A DNA stretch of 64,000 nt from Embleya hyalina (GTDB lineage Bacteria; Actinomycetota; Actinomycetes; Streptomycetales; Streptomycetaceae): positions 271,065 to 335,064 of the forward strand of contig NZ_BIFH01000017.1 in assembly GCF_003967355.1 (NCBI RefSeq), given 5' to 3'. The notes beneath the pieces are model-generated. The model did not search any database. It was not told where the DNA came from and saw nothing but the letters and a program-made list of their open reading frames with translations. Of this stretch, positions 1 through 7,333 are shown piece by piece. Positions within the stretch are counted from its first letter, which is position 1. Every line of letters begins with the position of its first letter. A program made the translations under genes and the position numbers.

Positions 1-1
1 C

Positions 2-721
2 ACACCGCTGTCCAAGGTGATCGACAAGGGCACCCGGGAGGAGCGCGACCGGGCCGGGCACATGCTCAGCCGCTTCCTGTTCTCCGGTCCGGCCCGCACC
101 GGCATGCTGCACGCCGACTCGCACCCGGGCAACTTCCGGCTGCTGGCCGACGGGCGTCTGGGTGTCCTGGACTTCGGCACGGTCAATCGGCTGCCCGAGG
201 GGCTGCCCGAGCCGATCGGCCGGGCGTTCCGCCTCGCGCTCGACGGCGACGCGGACAGCGTCATGCAGGTGTTGCGCACCGAGGGCTTCGTCAAGCCGTC
301 GATCAAGCTGGACGCCGGCGAGGTGCTCGACTACCTGCTGCCGTTCCTGGAACCGGCCGAGGTGGAGGAGTTCACCTTCACCCGGGCGTGGATGCGCGAA
401 CAGGGCGCGCGGATCGGCGACCCGCGCAATCCCGCCTCCGCGCTGGCCCGCCAGCTCAATCTGCCGCCGAGCTATCTGCTGATCCACCGGGTCACGCTGA
501 GCACCATCGGCGTGCTGTGTCAGCTGGGCGCCACCGCCCCCTTCCGCGAGGAGCTGGCCACCTGGCTGCCCGGCTTCGAAGACGACTACGAGGCCGAGGA
601 GTTCGACTTCTCCCTCGAGGCGATCGAGGAGTTCGAGGACGTCGAGGAGATCGACGACGACCCGGCCGACGCACCCGCCCCGAAGAACGCGACGGGCGAC
701 GCGGACGCCGCCGGCCGCTAG
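2..721 (+). CDS. ABC1-family (AarF/UbiB-like) atypical kinase, C-terminal part
   Basis: The reading frame is open from the first bases of the window, so the gene begins upstream and only about 239 C-terminal codons are present. The motif HADSHPGN, followed about 20 residues later by LDFGTV, is the catalytic/metal-binding signature of ABC1/UbiB/AarF atypical kinases. The tail is strongly acidic (runs of E and D, then Ala/Pro). In mycobacteria and streptomycetes an ABC1 kinase gene sits next to whiB7/wblC, which is also the case here. The substrate is not known. A strong inverted repeat follows the stop codon. Family assignment is secure; a specific role is not claimed. Confidence 0.9.
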   Translation, partial: TPLSKVIDKGTREERDRAGHMLSRFLFSGPARTGMLHADSHPGNFRLLADGRLGVLDFGTVNRLPEGLPEPIGRAFRLALDGDADSVMQVLRTEGFVKPSIKLDAGEVLDYLLPFLEPAEVEEFTFTRAWMREQGARIGDPRNPASALARQLNLPPSYLLIHRVTLSTIGVLCQLGATAPFREELATWLPGFEDDYEAEEFDFSLEAIEEFEDVEEIDDDPADAPAPKNATGDADAAGR

Positions 722-747
722 CCGGGGCGTGTCCCGGCGCCGATCCC

Positions 748-802
748 GCGAACGCCGAAGGGCGGACACCCCGGCAAGGGGTGCCCGCCCTTCGGCGTTC
801 GC
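748..802. terminator. 25-bp inverted repeat between convergent genes
   Basis: Arms 748-772 and 778-802 pair with one mismatch around the 5-nt loop GGCAA. The repeat lies between the stop codon of the ABC1 kinase (+) and the stop codon of the small basic protein gene (-). There is no clear T-tract on either side, which is common for actinomycete terminators. It probably acts in both directions. Confidence 0.75.
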
Positions 803-814
803 GAACCGGCTCGG

Positions 815-1036
815 CTACATCACCGCGATGGCCAGCGCCCGGCGCGCCCGCATGGAGGCGACCTCGGCCCGACGGCGCATCCTGCGCGCCACCCGAACGT
901 GGTACGCCCTGCGTTGGAGCTCCGCCTCGCGGAGCTCCTGATCCATCCGAGCCCTCGCCAGGGCTTCGTTGATCAGATGCAACTCCCGGCTCCTGTCAAT
1001 GGGAAGAACTGCGTTCGTGTCGTGAATGTGCTTCAT
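815..1036 (-). CDS. small basic protein of unknown function downstream of whiB7/wblC
   Basis: 73 codons from ATG at 1036, with a modest AGGAA just upstream. The frame runs open further upstream to 1252, but that extension lies opposite or across wblC and reads as arginine/proline-rich shadow, so the short start is chosen. The protein is rich in Arg, Ala and Glu, lacks a membrane segment and is predicted largely helical (repeats such as ELREAEL and RRMRRRAEV). It starts 59 bp after the wblC stop on the same strand and may be cotranscribed with it. I do not recognise a family. It is a candidate member of the WblC unit, and no function is assigned. Confidence 0.6.
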   Translation of the reverse strand: MKHIHDTNAVLPIDRSRELHLINEALARARMDQELREAELQRRAYHVRVARRMRRRAEVASMRARRALAIAVM

Positions 1037-1095
1037 GGGTTCCTGCGCGTACGCGCGATCTCTGGTCCTGGTGCGTCGGGGTCCCGCCGGCGGGG

Positions 1096-1371
1096 TCACG
1101 CGGCGACCTCCGTCTTGCGCGGACGGCCACGGGGACGCTTGCGGGCGACGACGACGCCCTGCACGAAGAGCTCGCCGCCCCACACGCCCCAGGGCTCGCG
1201 GCGCTCGAGCGCGCCCTGCAGGCACATCTCGCGCACCGGGCACTCGCGGCACAGGGCCTTCGCGTACTCGACGTCCTCCGGGGACTCGGCGAAGAAGACC
1301 TCGGGGTCGTAGGAACGGCAGGGGATCGTGGACTCGAGCTGCTCGACGTCCTCGAAACCGGTGAGGGTCAT
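1096..1371 (-). CDS. wblC: WhiB7/WblC-type iron-sulfur transcription factor
   Basis: 91 aa. The four cysteines of the WhiB [4Fe-4S] domain are C18, C41, C44 and C50 (spacing C-x22-C-x2-C-x5-C), followed by the conserved turn GVWGG (62-66). The C-terminal RGRPRK (81-86) is an AT-hook, the hallmark of the WhiB7/WblC subclass. This subclass binds A/T-rich DNA next to the -35 box with the principal sigma factor and induces intrinsic antibiotic-resistance and ribosome-protection genes. ATG at 1371 has a good GGAGG eight bases upstream. Position between an ABC1 kinase and uvrD2 matches wblC/whiB7 in other actinobacteria. Expression is likely controlled by the leader described at 1500-2134. Confidence 0.95.
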   Translation of the reverse strand: MTLTGFEDVEQLESTIPCRSYDPEVFFAESPEDVEYAKALCRECPVREMCLQGALERREPWGVWGGELFVQGVVVARKRPRGRPRKTEVAA

Positions 1372-1499
1372 CAGGTCTACCTCCGATGTCGCTGTGGCTG
1401 TACTGCCGGGTGCGGGGGGTTTGCCGTGGGGCACGTGGTGCTCCTGTGATTCGTGGGACTCGCGTCCCCGGTGGTCGCTACTCGGTCTTTGCTGACAGC

Positions 1500-1549
1500 C
1501 GACAAAAGACAAGGGCCGCGGATCCCGGTGTTCGGGATTCCGCGGCCCT
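1500..1549 (-). terminator. Rho-independent terminator/attenuator in the wblC leader
   Basis: The arms 1512-1527 and 1533-1549 form a stem of about 16 bp with one bulged base and a 5-nt loop. Read on the minus strand the stem is followed by TTGTCTTTTGT, a T-rich tract typical of an intrinsic terminator. It lies after the leader ORF stop (1574) and about 130 nt before the wblC ATG (1371), so it would stop transcription before wblC unless antiterminated. The whiB7/wblC genes of other actinobacteria are known to be controlled by uORF-linked transcription attenuation. Confidence 0.8.
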
Positions 1550-1559
1550 GGAGGGTGCC

Positions 1560-1580
1560 GACCTGACGTCTCGTCAGGTC
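1560..1580 (-). promoter_or_regulatory. 9-bp perfect hairpin overlapping the leader-ORF stop codon
   Basis: GACCTGACG (1560-1568) and CGTCAGGTC (1572-1580) pair perfectly around a 3-nt loop, and the TGA stop of the leader ORF (1574-1576) lies within the stem. A ribosome finishing or stalled in the ORF would melt or mask it. This suggests a sensor hairpin placed about 10 nt upstream of the terminator stem. Confidence 0.55.
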
Positions 1581-1996
1581 CTGTTCCTCCAGGACGGATA
1601 CCCGTTGTTCCCGGCAAAGCCGGCCATGGTCATGCCATTGGCCCGCTGCGATTCCTGCTTCTGCGCCTGCTCGCAAGCCGCCGCGCTCGACGGTCGCTCG
1701 TCGCGACGCGCCTTCGCCGCCTGCTCGCCTTGCCACGGACCCTCGGCGCTGTCCGCCAGACCGACGAGTCCTGAGGCGCCCGCTGCTGCGGACACACCAC
1801 TGCCGTTGCCGCGCAGTCGCGCGGAGGCGGTGATCAGGGCATCGGTCCCGGCATAGGACGTCACCACGGGGAGCCCGGCCAGGCCGGACGTGGACACGGA
1901 GAGATCGGCATGCGACAGCTTGGCGGAGCCCACCGACACCACGACCGGAGTGACGGCGAACGCCTGACGCTGGGCTTTCAAGTTCCTGGTAATCAC
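1574..1996 (-). CDS. leader ORF (140 codons) upstream of wblC
   Basis: GTG at 1996 is preceded by a near-perfect ribosome-binding site, AAGGAGGTGA, at a spacing of about eight bases. That is among the strongest sites in the window and argues that the ORF is translated. The peptide is Ala/Ser/Gly/Val-rich in the first 90 residues and polar (Q, K, R, N) afterwards, ending GYPSWRNRT. It has no recognisable domain. Codon third positions are less GC-biased than in neighbouring genes. It ends inside a hairpin just before an intrinsic terminator and wblC, so its translation may matter more than its product. An in-frame GTG at 2068 is also possible but has no comparable binding site. Confidence 0.6.
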   Translation of the reverse strand: MITRNLKAQRQAFAVTPVVVSVGSAKLSHADLSVSTSGLAGLPVVTSYAGTDALITASARLRGNGSGVSAAAGASGLVGLADSAEGPWQGEQAAKARRDERPSSAAACEQAQKQESQRANGMTMAGFAGNNGYPSWRNRT

Positions 1997-2060
1997 GACG
2001 TTCACCTCCTTCCGAGAGGGTTTCGGGGCAACACCACAGGGGTGCTTCCAGGTTTCATGG

Positions 2061-2093
2061 ACGAGCACGGTCGAACGTTCCGACCGTGCTCGT
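2061..2093. repeat. 13-bp perfect inverted repeat at the 5' end of the wblC leader
   Basis: Arms 2061-2073 and 2081-2093 (ACGAGCACGGTCG and its complement) flank AACGTTC. The repeat lies between the uvrD2 stop and the leader ORF. It may be the uvrD2 terminator, or a 5' structure of the wblC transcript if the promoter at 2097-2134 is correct. Confidence 0.6.
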
Positions 2094-2096
2094 GAG

Positions 2097-2134
2097 CGTA
2101 GATGCGGTTCGGAGCAAGGCGCAAACGATTTATT
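2097..2134 (-). promoter_or_regulatory. predicted wblC promoter with A/T-rich element before -35
   Basis: On the minus strand AATAAATCG directly precedes the -35-like TTTGCG (2125-2120), then a 17-nt spacer, then TCTACG (2102-2097) as a weak -10. WhiB7/WblC-dependent promoters are known to carry an A/T-rich stretch just upstream of -35, and whiB7 regulates itself. This is the only A/T-rich patch between uvrD2 and the leader ORF. Element boundaries are inferred. Confidence 0.4.
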
Positions 2135-2171
2135 GCATGGCCCTCGTCACTCGAGGGAAACCCCTCGCGTC

Positions 2172-4388
2172 TCACACCCCGTCGGCGGCATCCTCGACGG
2201 CCGACCCGAGGTCGTGCTCGACCTCCGGAATGTGCCCGTAATCGTCCGAATCGGGCTCGATCGCCAGGTCGTGGCCGGCGCACAGCGCGAGCACGTCGTC
2301 ACCGAATCGTTCCAGCTTGGTCCGGCTCACCCCGGGAATCGCGGCGAGTTGGCGCTCGTTGAGCGGGCGGGTCTCGGCGATCGCGGTGAGCGTCGCGTCG
2401 GTGAAGACCACGAAGGCGGGCTGGCTGTGCTCGTCGGCCCGGCGCAGTCGCCACTCGCGCAGTTGCCCCAGCAGGAACTCGTCCACGTCCGACGGGCAGT
2501 CCAGGCAGCGCCCGATCTTGCGCTCGGCGGCGTCCTGGAGCGCTCGCGCGCACACCCGGCAGCGCACCGGACCGACCTTGCGCCGGGGCCGGGGCACGCC
2601 GCCCGGACTCGCCCCGGTACCGGGCGAGCGGTACGCGTCGGGCCGCGCCGAGCCGACGCCGCGCCCGCCGTCGGAGCCGCGCAGCCCGTCCAGGAACCGC
2701 GACGCCGTGCGCCCGCGCCCGCCCGGCGTGCGGGCCAGCGACCAGGACAGGGTCAACCGCTCGCGCGCCCGGGTCACCCCGACGTAGAGCAGCCGGCGCT
2801 CCTCCTCGATCTTGTCCGGGGTGTCGGCGTAGGAGATCGGCATCATGCCCTCGTTGAGGCCGACCAGGAACACCGCGTCCCACTCCAGCCCCTTGGCCGC
2901 GTGCAGCGACGCGAGGGTGACGCCCTCCACCGTCGGCGCGTGCTGGGCGTTGGCCCGCTCGGCCAGCTCGACGGTGAAGTCGCGCAACGTCGCCTCCGGC
3001 CGCTCGACCGCGAACTCCTCGGCCAGCCGCACCAGTGCGGCCACCGACTCCCACGTCTCCCGGGCCTGGCCGGATCCCGCGGGTGGCTCCGCGCTCCAGC
3101 CGGAGCCGCCGAGCACCGCGCGCACCTCGGCGGCCAACGGCCCGGCCTCCGCGTCGGTGCCGCCGGAGATCGCGTGCGCGCGCAGGAAGCCCATCGCCTG
3201 GCGGATCTCGGGCCGCTCGAAGAACCGCTCGGCGCCCTTGAGCAGGTAGGCCACGGACCGGTCGGCGAGCGCCTGCTCGTAGGACTCGGACTGCGCGTTG
3301 GTGCGGAACAACACGGCGATCTCGGCGGGCCGCACCCCGTCGTCGATCAGTGCGCGAACGCGCTTCGCGGTGCTCTCCGCCTCGGCCTGCTCGTCGGCGT
3401 GCTCGACGAAGGCGGGCTCCGGGCCGGTGCCGCGCTGCGAGATCAGCCGGAGCCGGTGCTTGGCCGCCTCGCCGCCGGCGCGGGCGAGCAGCCGGTTGGC
3501 CAGGCCCACCACCTGCGGGGTCGAGCGGTAGTCGCGGACCAGCTCGACCAGCTTCGCGTCGGGATGGCGGCGGCGGAAGCCGAGCAGGTAGGCGGGTGTG
3601 GCGCCGGTGAACGAGTAGATGGTCTGGCTCGCGTCGCCGACCACGCACAGGCTGCGGGCCCCGGTCGACCACAGGTCGAGCAGCCGCTGCTGGAGCGGGT
3701 TGACGTCCTGGTACTCGTCCACGGTGAAGTGCCGGTATTGCGCCTGCACCGCCTCGCGCACCTCGGGCCGCTCGTCGAGCAGTCCGATGGTGAGCAGCAG
3801 CACGTCCTCGAAGTCCATCCGGCCCTTGCCGGACTTGATCTTCTCGTAGGCCGCGTAGACGTGCGCGATCTCGGCCGCCGCGCGCGGCGGCTTGCGGCCC
3901 GCCGCGAGCACCGCGCCCGGGTAGTCGTCGGGCGCGGTCTGGGTGGCCTTGGCCCACTCGATCTCGCCGGTGATGTCGCGCAGTTCGGCCCGATCGGCGC
4001 GCAGGCGGCAGTGCGCGACCGCGTCGCGGACCAGCATGATCTTGGTCTCGACCAGCTGCGGCGGCGGCCCGGCGAACACTTTCGGCCAGAAGTAGGACAG
4101 CTGGCGCAGCGCCGCCGAGTGGAACGTACGCGCCTGTACGCCCGGGACGCCCAGGTCGCGCAGCCGGCCGCGCAGCTCTCCCGCGGCCCGCGCGGTGAAG
4201 GTGACCGCCAGGGTCTGTCCGGGCTGCATCGCGCCGGAGAGCACGCCGTAGGCGATCCGGTGGGTGATCGCCCGCGTCTTGCCGGTGCCCGCGCCCGCGA
4301 GCACGCACACCGCGCCGTCGACGGCCTCGGCCACCCGCCGCTGCTCGGGATCGAGCGCGTCGAGGACGTCGTCGGGGGAAGCGATCAT
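2172..4388 (-). CDS. uvrD2: ATP-dependent DNA helicase UvrD2 (superfamily I, HRDC domain)
   Basis: 738 aa from ATG 4388, chosen because GAGAGGA lies seven bases upstream; a GTG six bases further out is too close to that site. The Walker A GAGTGKT is at 32-38 and the Walker B VDEYQDVNPLQ near 222. The C-terminal part has four cysteines (CRVC...CLDC, about 606-629) like the tetracysteine module of mycobacterial UvrD2, then a Helicase-RNase D C-terminal (HRDC) domain at about 655-705. UvrD2 is a 3'-5' DNA helicase, essential in mycobacteria. The mycoredoxin gene diverges from it and wblC lies downstream, as in M. tuberculosis. Confidence 0.95.
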   Translation of the reverse strand: MIASPDDVLDALDPEQRRVAEAVDGAVCVLAGAGTGKTRAITHRIAYGVLSGAMQPGQTLAVTFTARAAGELRGRLRDLGVPGVQARTFHSAALRQLSYFWPKVFAGPPPQLVETKIMLVRDAVAHCRLRADRAELRDITGEIEWAKATQTAPDDYPGAVLAAGRKPPRAAAEIAHVYAAYEKIKSGKGRMDFEDVLLLTIGLLDERPEVREAVQAQYRHFTVDEYQDVNPLQQRLLDLWSTGARSLCVVGDASQTIYSFTGATPAYLLGFRRRHPDAKLVELVRDYRSTPQVVGLANRLLARAGGEAAKHRLRLISQRGTGPEPAFVEHADEQAEAESTAKRVRALIDDGVRPAEIAVLFRTNAQSESYEQALADRSVAYLLKGAERFFERPEIRQAMGFLRAHAISGGTDAEAGPLAAEVRAVLGGSGWSAEPPAGSGQARETWESVAALVRLAEEFAVERPEATLRDFTVELAERANAQHAPTVEGVTLASLHAAKGLEWDAVFLVGLNEGMMPISYADTPDKIEEERRLLYVGVTRARERLTLSWSLARTPGGRGRTASRFLDGLRGSDGGRGVGSARPDAYRSPGTGASPGGVPRPRRKVGPVRCRVCARALQDAAERKIGRCLDCPSDVDEFLLGQLREWRLRRADEHSQPAFVVFTDATLTAIAETRPLNERQLAAIPGVSRTKLERFGDDVLALCAGHDLAIEPDSDDYGHIPEVEHDLGSAVEDAADGV

Positions 4389-4470
4389 CGGCACATCCTC
4401 TCAGGCATCGCGCCCCACCGAGGCCGGTTGTGCACAGCGCCCCCGATGTCCACAGGTCGGGGAACCCGGT

Positions 4471-4497
4471 GGAATCAAACCGAGGGGGCGCACGTTT
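4471..4497 (+). promoter_or_regulatory. SigR/SigH-type promoter of the mycoredoxin gene
   Basis: GGAAT (4471-4475) and GTTT (4494-4497) are separated by exactly 18 bp, the consensus of Streptomyces SigR and mycobacterial SigH promoters, which respond to thiol oxidation. The site is about 53 bp before the gene start, and a thiol-disulfide oxidoreductase is a natural member of that regulon. Confidence 0.75.
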
Positions 4498-4549
4498 GGC
4501 TTGGGGACAGCCGTTCCCGGACCGGGCGAACACAAAGGAGCGCATGACG

Positions 4550-4819
4550 ATGTCGGCCCCCGTGACGATGTACAGCACGACCTGGTGCGGCTACTGCCGC
4601 CGGCTGAAGAGCCAGATGGAGCGCGAGGGCATCGCCTACACCGAGGTGAACATCGAGCAGGACCCCGCGGCCGCCGACTTCGTGATGAGCGTCAACGGCG
4701 GCAACCAGACCGTGCCGACGCTGGTCATCCTGCCCGCCGACGGCGGCGCGCCGCTGTGGACCGCGACCAACCCGAGCCTGGCCCAGGTCAAGGCCGCCGT
4801 GTCGGAACTGGCCGCCTGA
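4550..4819 (+). CDS. mrx1: mycoredoxin (glutaredoxin-like, mycothiol-dependent)
   Basis: 89 aa thioredoxin-fold protein. The redox motif CGYC is at 13-16 within TTWCGYCRR, and the cis-proline motif TVP follows in the middle of the protein, as in glutaredoxin-like mycoredoxin Mrx1. Mycoredoxins use mycothiol to reduce protein-mycothiol mixed disulfides in the cytoplasm. ATG 4550 sits nine bases after AAAGGAG; an ATG two codons earlier (4544) is only three bases from it. A SigR-type promoter lies upstream. The gene diverges from uvrD2 and converges on nudC, with a terminator hairpin in between. Confidence 0.93.
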   Translation: MSAPVTMYSTTWCGYCRRLKSQMEREGIAYTEVNIEQDPAAADFVMSVNGGNQTVPTLVILPADGGAPLWTATNPSLAQVKAAVSELAA

Positions 4820-4843
4820 GCGCACCCCCGAGAACGATCTTCG

Positions 4844-4879
4844 GCCCGGTCCGCGACGAAGCCTCGTCGCGGACCGGGC
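4844..4879. terminator. 16-bp perfect hairpin between mycoredoxin and nudC
   Basis: Arms 4844-4859 and 4864-4879 pair perfectly around a 4-nt loop. The hairpin is between the convergent stop codons of mrx1 and nudC, so it is probably a bidirectional terminator. Confidence 0.8.
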
Positions 4880-4901
4880 GATCAGCGTGTCCGGTCCGCG
4901 C

Positions 4902-5822
4902 TCACCAGTGGTTGCCCTCGTCCAGCGGCCCGCCGTACCACGTCTCGATCAGGTACCGGGCGATGGACAACGACCCGGGCATCAGCACCTCGCCCGTGTC
5001 GATCGCCTCCTTGAACTCGGCGCGGGTGAACCAGCGGGCCTCGGCGATCTCCTCGCCGTCCACGCGCACCCGGTCGTCCACCGCGTAGGCCAGGAAGCCC
5101 AGCATCAGACTGGAGGGGAACGGCCACGGCTGGCTCGCCACGTAGGTGGTGGCCGACGTCACCACGCCGACCTCCTCGTGCAGTTCGCGCGCCACCGCCT
5201 GCTCCAGCGACTCGCCGGGTTCGACGAAGCCCGCGAAGGTGGACCAGCGCCGCTCGGGCCACTGCGGTTGGCGACCGAGCAGGCAGCGGTCGTCCCGGTC
5301 GAGCACGAGCATGATCACCGCCGGGTCGGTGCGCGGATAGTGCTCGGTGCCGCAGGCCGGACAGCGCCGCACGTGCCCGGCCGCGGCCGACTCGGTCGGC
5401 TGCCCGCAGCGGGCGCAGAACCGGTGCGTGCGATGCCAGTGGTGCAGCCCGGTGGCGTGCACGAGCAGCCCCGCGTCCCGGTCGTCGAGCAGCGTGCCCA
5501 ATTCGCGCAGGCCACCCTCGTGTCCGTCCGCGGCGGGGTCCGGCAGCTTCTCCACGTCGACCGCGAAGTACGCCACGCCGGCCACGTCGAGGCCGAGCAA
5601 CCGGCGCTCGCCCACCGGCGCGCTCGCCGAGTCGACCAGGGCCAGGCGGGGTTCGCCCGCCTCGCCCGACCAGCGCGCCCGACCCTGCGCCAGGACCAGT
5701 ACGCGCGTGTCGGGCCGCGCCCACGCCGCGTCCAGCCACGCCTGGTCCAGGCGGTGTTCGGACGCCCGGTCGAGCGCGGATCGGGCCAGTGCCTGCCCGG
5801 CGACGGGCTTGGGGCGGATCAA
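4902..5822 (-). CDS. nudC: NAD(H) pyrophosphatase NudC
   Basis: 306 aa from a TTG start. The TTG (5822-5820) overlaps the TGA of the upstream M20 peptidase gene as TTGA, with GGGAGGGA upstream, so translation is probably coupled. The central zinc ribbon is CARC...CPAC (about 137-157). The Nudix box beginning GFVEPGESLEQA and running to REL-HEEVG is at about 194-216, and SQPWPFPSS just after it is the NudC subfamily signature. NudC hydrolyses NADH/NAD to NMN and AMP and removes NAD caps from RNA. The gene occupies the same place in the mycobacterial locus (Rv3199c). No other in-frame start near the N-terminus looks better. Confidence 0.93.
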   Translation of the reverse strand: MIRPKPVAGQALARSALDRASEHRLDQAWLDAAWARPDTRVLVLAQGRARWSGEAGEPRLALVDSASAPVGERRLLGLDVAGVAYFAVDVEKLPDPAADGHEGGLRELGTLLDDRDAGLLVHATGLHHWHRTHRFCARCGQPTESAAAGHVRRCPACGTEHYPRTDPAVIMLVLDRDDRCLLGRQPQWPERRWSTFAGFVEPGESLEQAVARELHEEVGVVTSATTYVASQPWPFPSSLMLGFLAYAVDDRVRVDGEEIAEARWFTRAEFKEAIDTGEVLMPGSLSIARYLIETWYGGPLDEGNHW

Positions 5823-7237
5823 CGGTCGTCCCTCCCCGCCGTGGCGTCGAGCCGGCTCGCGGCGAGCTCTTCCCAGAGGTAGGCGGCCGCCTCCGCGCCC
5901 TTGAGCAGCAGCGGCTTCTCCACCTTCTCGTCGATCGAGTGCCAGCCGTCGTCGGGCAACGAGACGCCCAGGAAGACCACCGGCGCGCGCAGCACGTCCT
6001 GCAGGTCCGCCTCCGGCCCGGAGCCGCCCTCGCGGGTGTACAGGATCTCCGTGTCGAACGCGCGGCCCATCGCCCGCACCACCGCCCGCAGCGCGGGATG
6101 GTCGAGCGGGGTCAGGCAGGGCCGGACACCGGTGCCGAAGTCCAGCTCGCAGCGGATCCCGGCGGGCACCCGCTCGCCCACCCACGCGCGCACCACACGC
6201 TCGATCTCGTCGGGGTCCTGCCGGTCCACCAGCCGGAACGACACCTTCGCGTGCGCCGAGGCGGGCACGATGGTCTTGCGACCGGGGCCGGTGTAGCCGC
6301 CCCAGATGCCGTTGACCTCCGCCGTCGGGCGCGCCCACACCCGCTCCAGGGTGGTGTAGCCGGCCTCGCCGCCCGTCGCGCCGGACTTGGCGTTGCCCAG
6401 CCACACGCTCTCGTCGAACGGCAGCTTGGCGAACGACTCCCGCTCGTGATCGGTGAGTTCGCCGACACCGGAGTGGAAACCGGGGATGGCGACGTGCCCG
6501 TCCTCGTCGTGCAGCGCGGCGATCAGCCGGGCCAGCGCGGTCGCCGGGTTGGGCACCGCGCCGCCGAAGGAGCCGGAGTGGATGTCCGCGCTCGGGCCGT
6601 GGAAGTCGATCTGCACCTCGGCGAGACCGCGCATCCCGGTGCAGGTGCTGGGGGTGTCCGCCCCCCACATCCCGGTGTCGGAGACCACCACGACGTCGCA
6701 GGCGAGCCGGTCGCGACGCTCGCGCAGCAGCGCCGCCAGGTGCGGCGAGCCGGACTCCTCCTCGCCCTCGACGATCAGCTTGAGGTTCACCGCGGGGGTG
6801 GTACGCCCGGTCGCCGCCAGGTGCGCCCGCACCCCGAGCAGGTGGAACAGGACCTGCCCCTTGTCGTCCGCGGCACCGCGCGCGTACAGCCGGTCGCCGA
6901 CGTCGGTCGGCTCGAACGGCGGCGTGCTCCATCCGTCGGCGAGCGCCGCGGGCTGCACGTCGTGGTGCCCGTACACGAGCACCGTCGGCGCGTCCGGGTC
7001 GGCCGAGGGCCACTCGGCGAACACGGCCGGCAACCCGGGCGTCTCCCACACCTCGACGGTGGGGAAGCCGGCGTCGCGCAGCGCGCCGCCCAGCCACCAC
7101 GCGCTGCGGGCGACGTCGGCCGCGGCCGCGGGGTCGCCGGAGATCGAGGGGATGGCCAGCCAGGCGCGCAGATCGGCGAGGAAGTCGTCGGCGTGGGCGC
7201 CTATGTATTCGACGACGCCGCGGTCGGTGATGCTCAT
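5819..7237 (-). CDS. M20-family metallopeptidase (dipeptidase)
   Basis: 472 aa from ATG 7237; an in-frame ATG at 7249 is possible and neither has a strong ribosome-binding site. The zinc-ligand motif GHHDVQP is at about 89-95, the EGEEESGSPH segment with the catalytic/bridging acidic residues near 158, and IHSGSFGGAVPNP marks the dimerisation lid domain. These features place it in the M20 carboxypeptidase/dipeptidase family, cytoplasmic, probably cleaving short peptides. The exact substrate cannot be read from sequence. It is translationally coupled to nudC downstream. The upstream gene at 7334 is divergent. Confidence 0.88.
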   Translation of the reverse strand: MSITDRGVVEYIGAHADDFLADLRAWLAIPSISGDPAAAADVARSAWWLGGALRDAGFPTVEVWETPGLPAVFAEWPSADPDAPTVLVYGHHDVQPAALADGWSTPPFEPTDVGDRLYARGAADDKGQVLFHLLGVRAHLAATGRTTPAVNLKLIVEGEEESGSPHLAALLRERRDRLACDVVVVSDTGMWGADTPSTCTGMRGLAEVQIDFHGPSADIHSGSFGGAVPNPATALARLIAALHDEDGHVAIPGFHSGVGELTDHERESFAKLPFDESVWLGNAKSGATGGEAGYTTLERVWARPTAEVNGIWGGYTGPGRKTIVPASAHAKVSFRLVDRQDPDEIERVVRAWVGERVPAGIRCELDFGTGVRPCLTPLDHPALRAVVRAMGRAFDTEILYTREGGSGPEADLQDVLRAPVVFLGVSLPDDGWHSIDEKVEKPLLLKGAEAAAYLWEELAASRLDATAGRDDR

Positions 7238-7333
7238 GGATTCGACCATATGCCCGACCCGCGCGCGCACGGCACCGGGTCGACGCCGAGCGGAAACCCC
7301 GCGGCGGGGCGGCGGGCGGGTTACCGTCGGCCG

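Noticed and set aside
1036-1252. N-terminal extension of the small basic protein gene over wblC
   Set aside because: It would overlap wblC on the same strand and reads as Arg/Pro-rich noise.
2073-2081. GAACGTTC in the wblC leader as a LexA/SOS box
   Set aside because: Actinobacterial SOS boxes need four bases between GAAC and GTTC; here the half-sites are contiguous. It is just the loop region of the inverted repeat.
2133-4547. 804-codon plus-strand frame opposite uvrD2
   Set aside because: Antisense shadow of a clear helicase gene. Composition is Arg/Gly/Leu/His-rich with no domain, typical of the complementary frame in GC-rich DNA.
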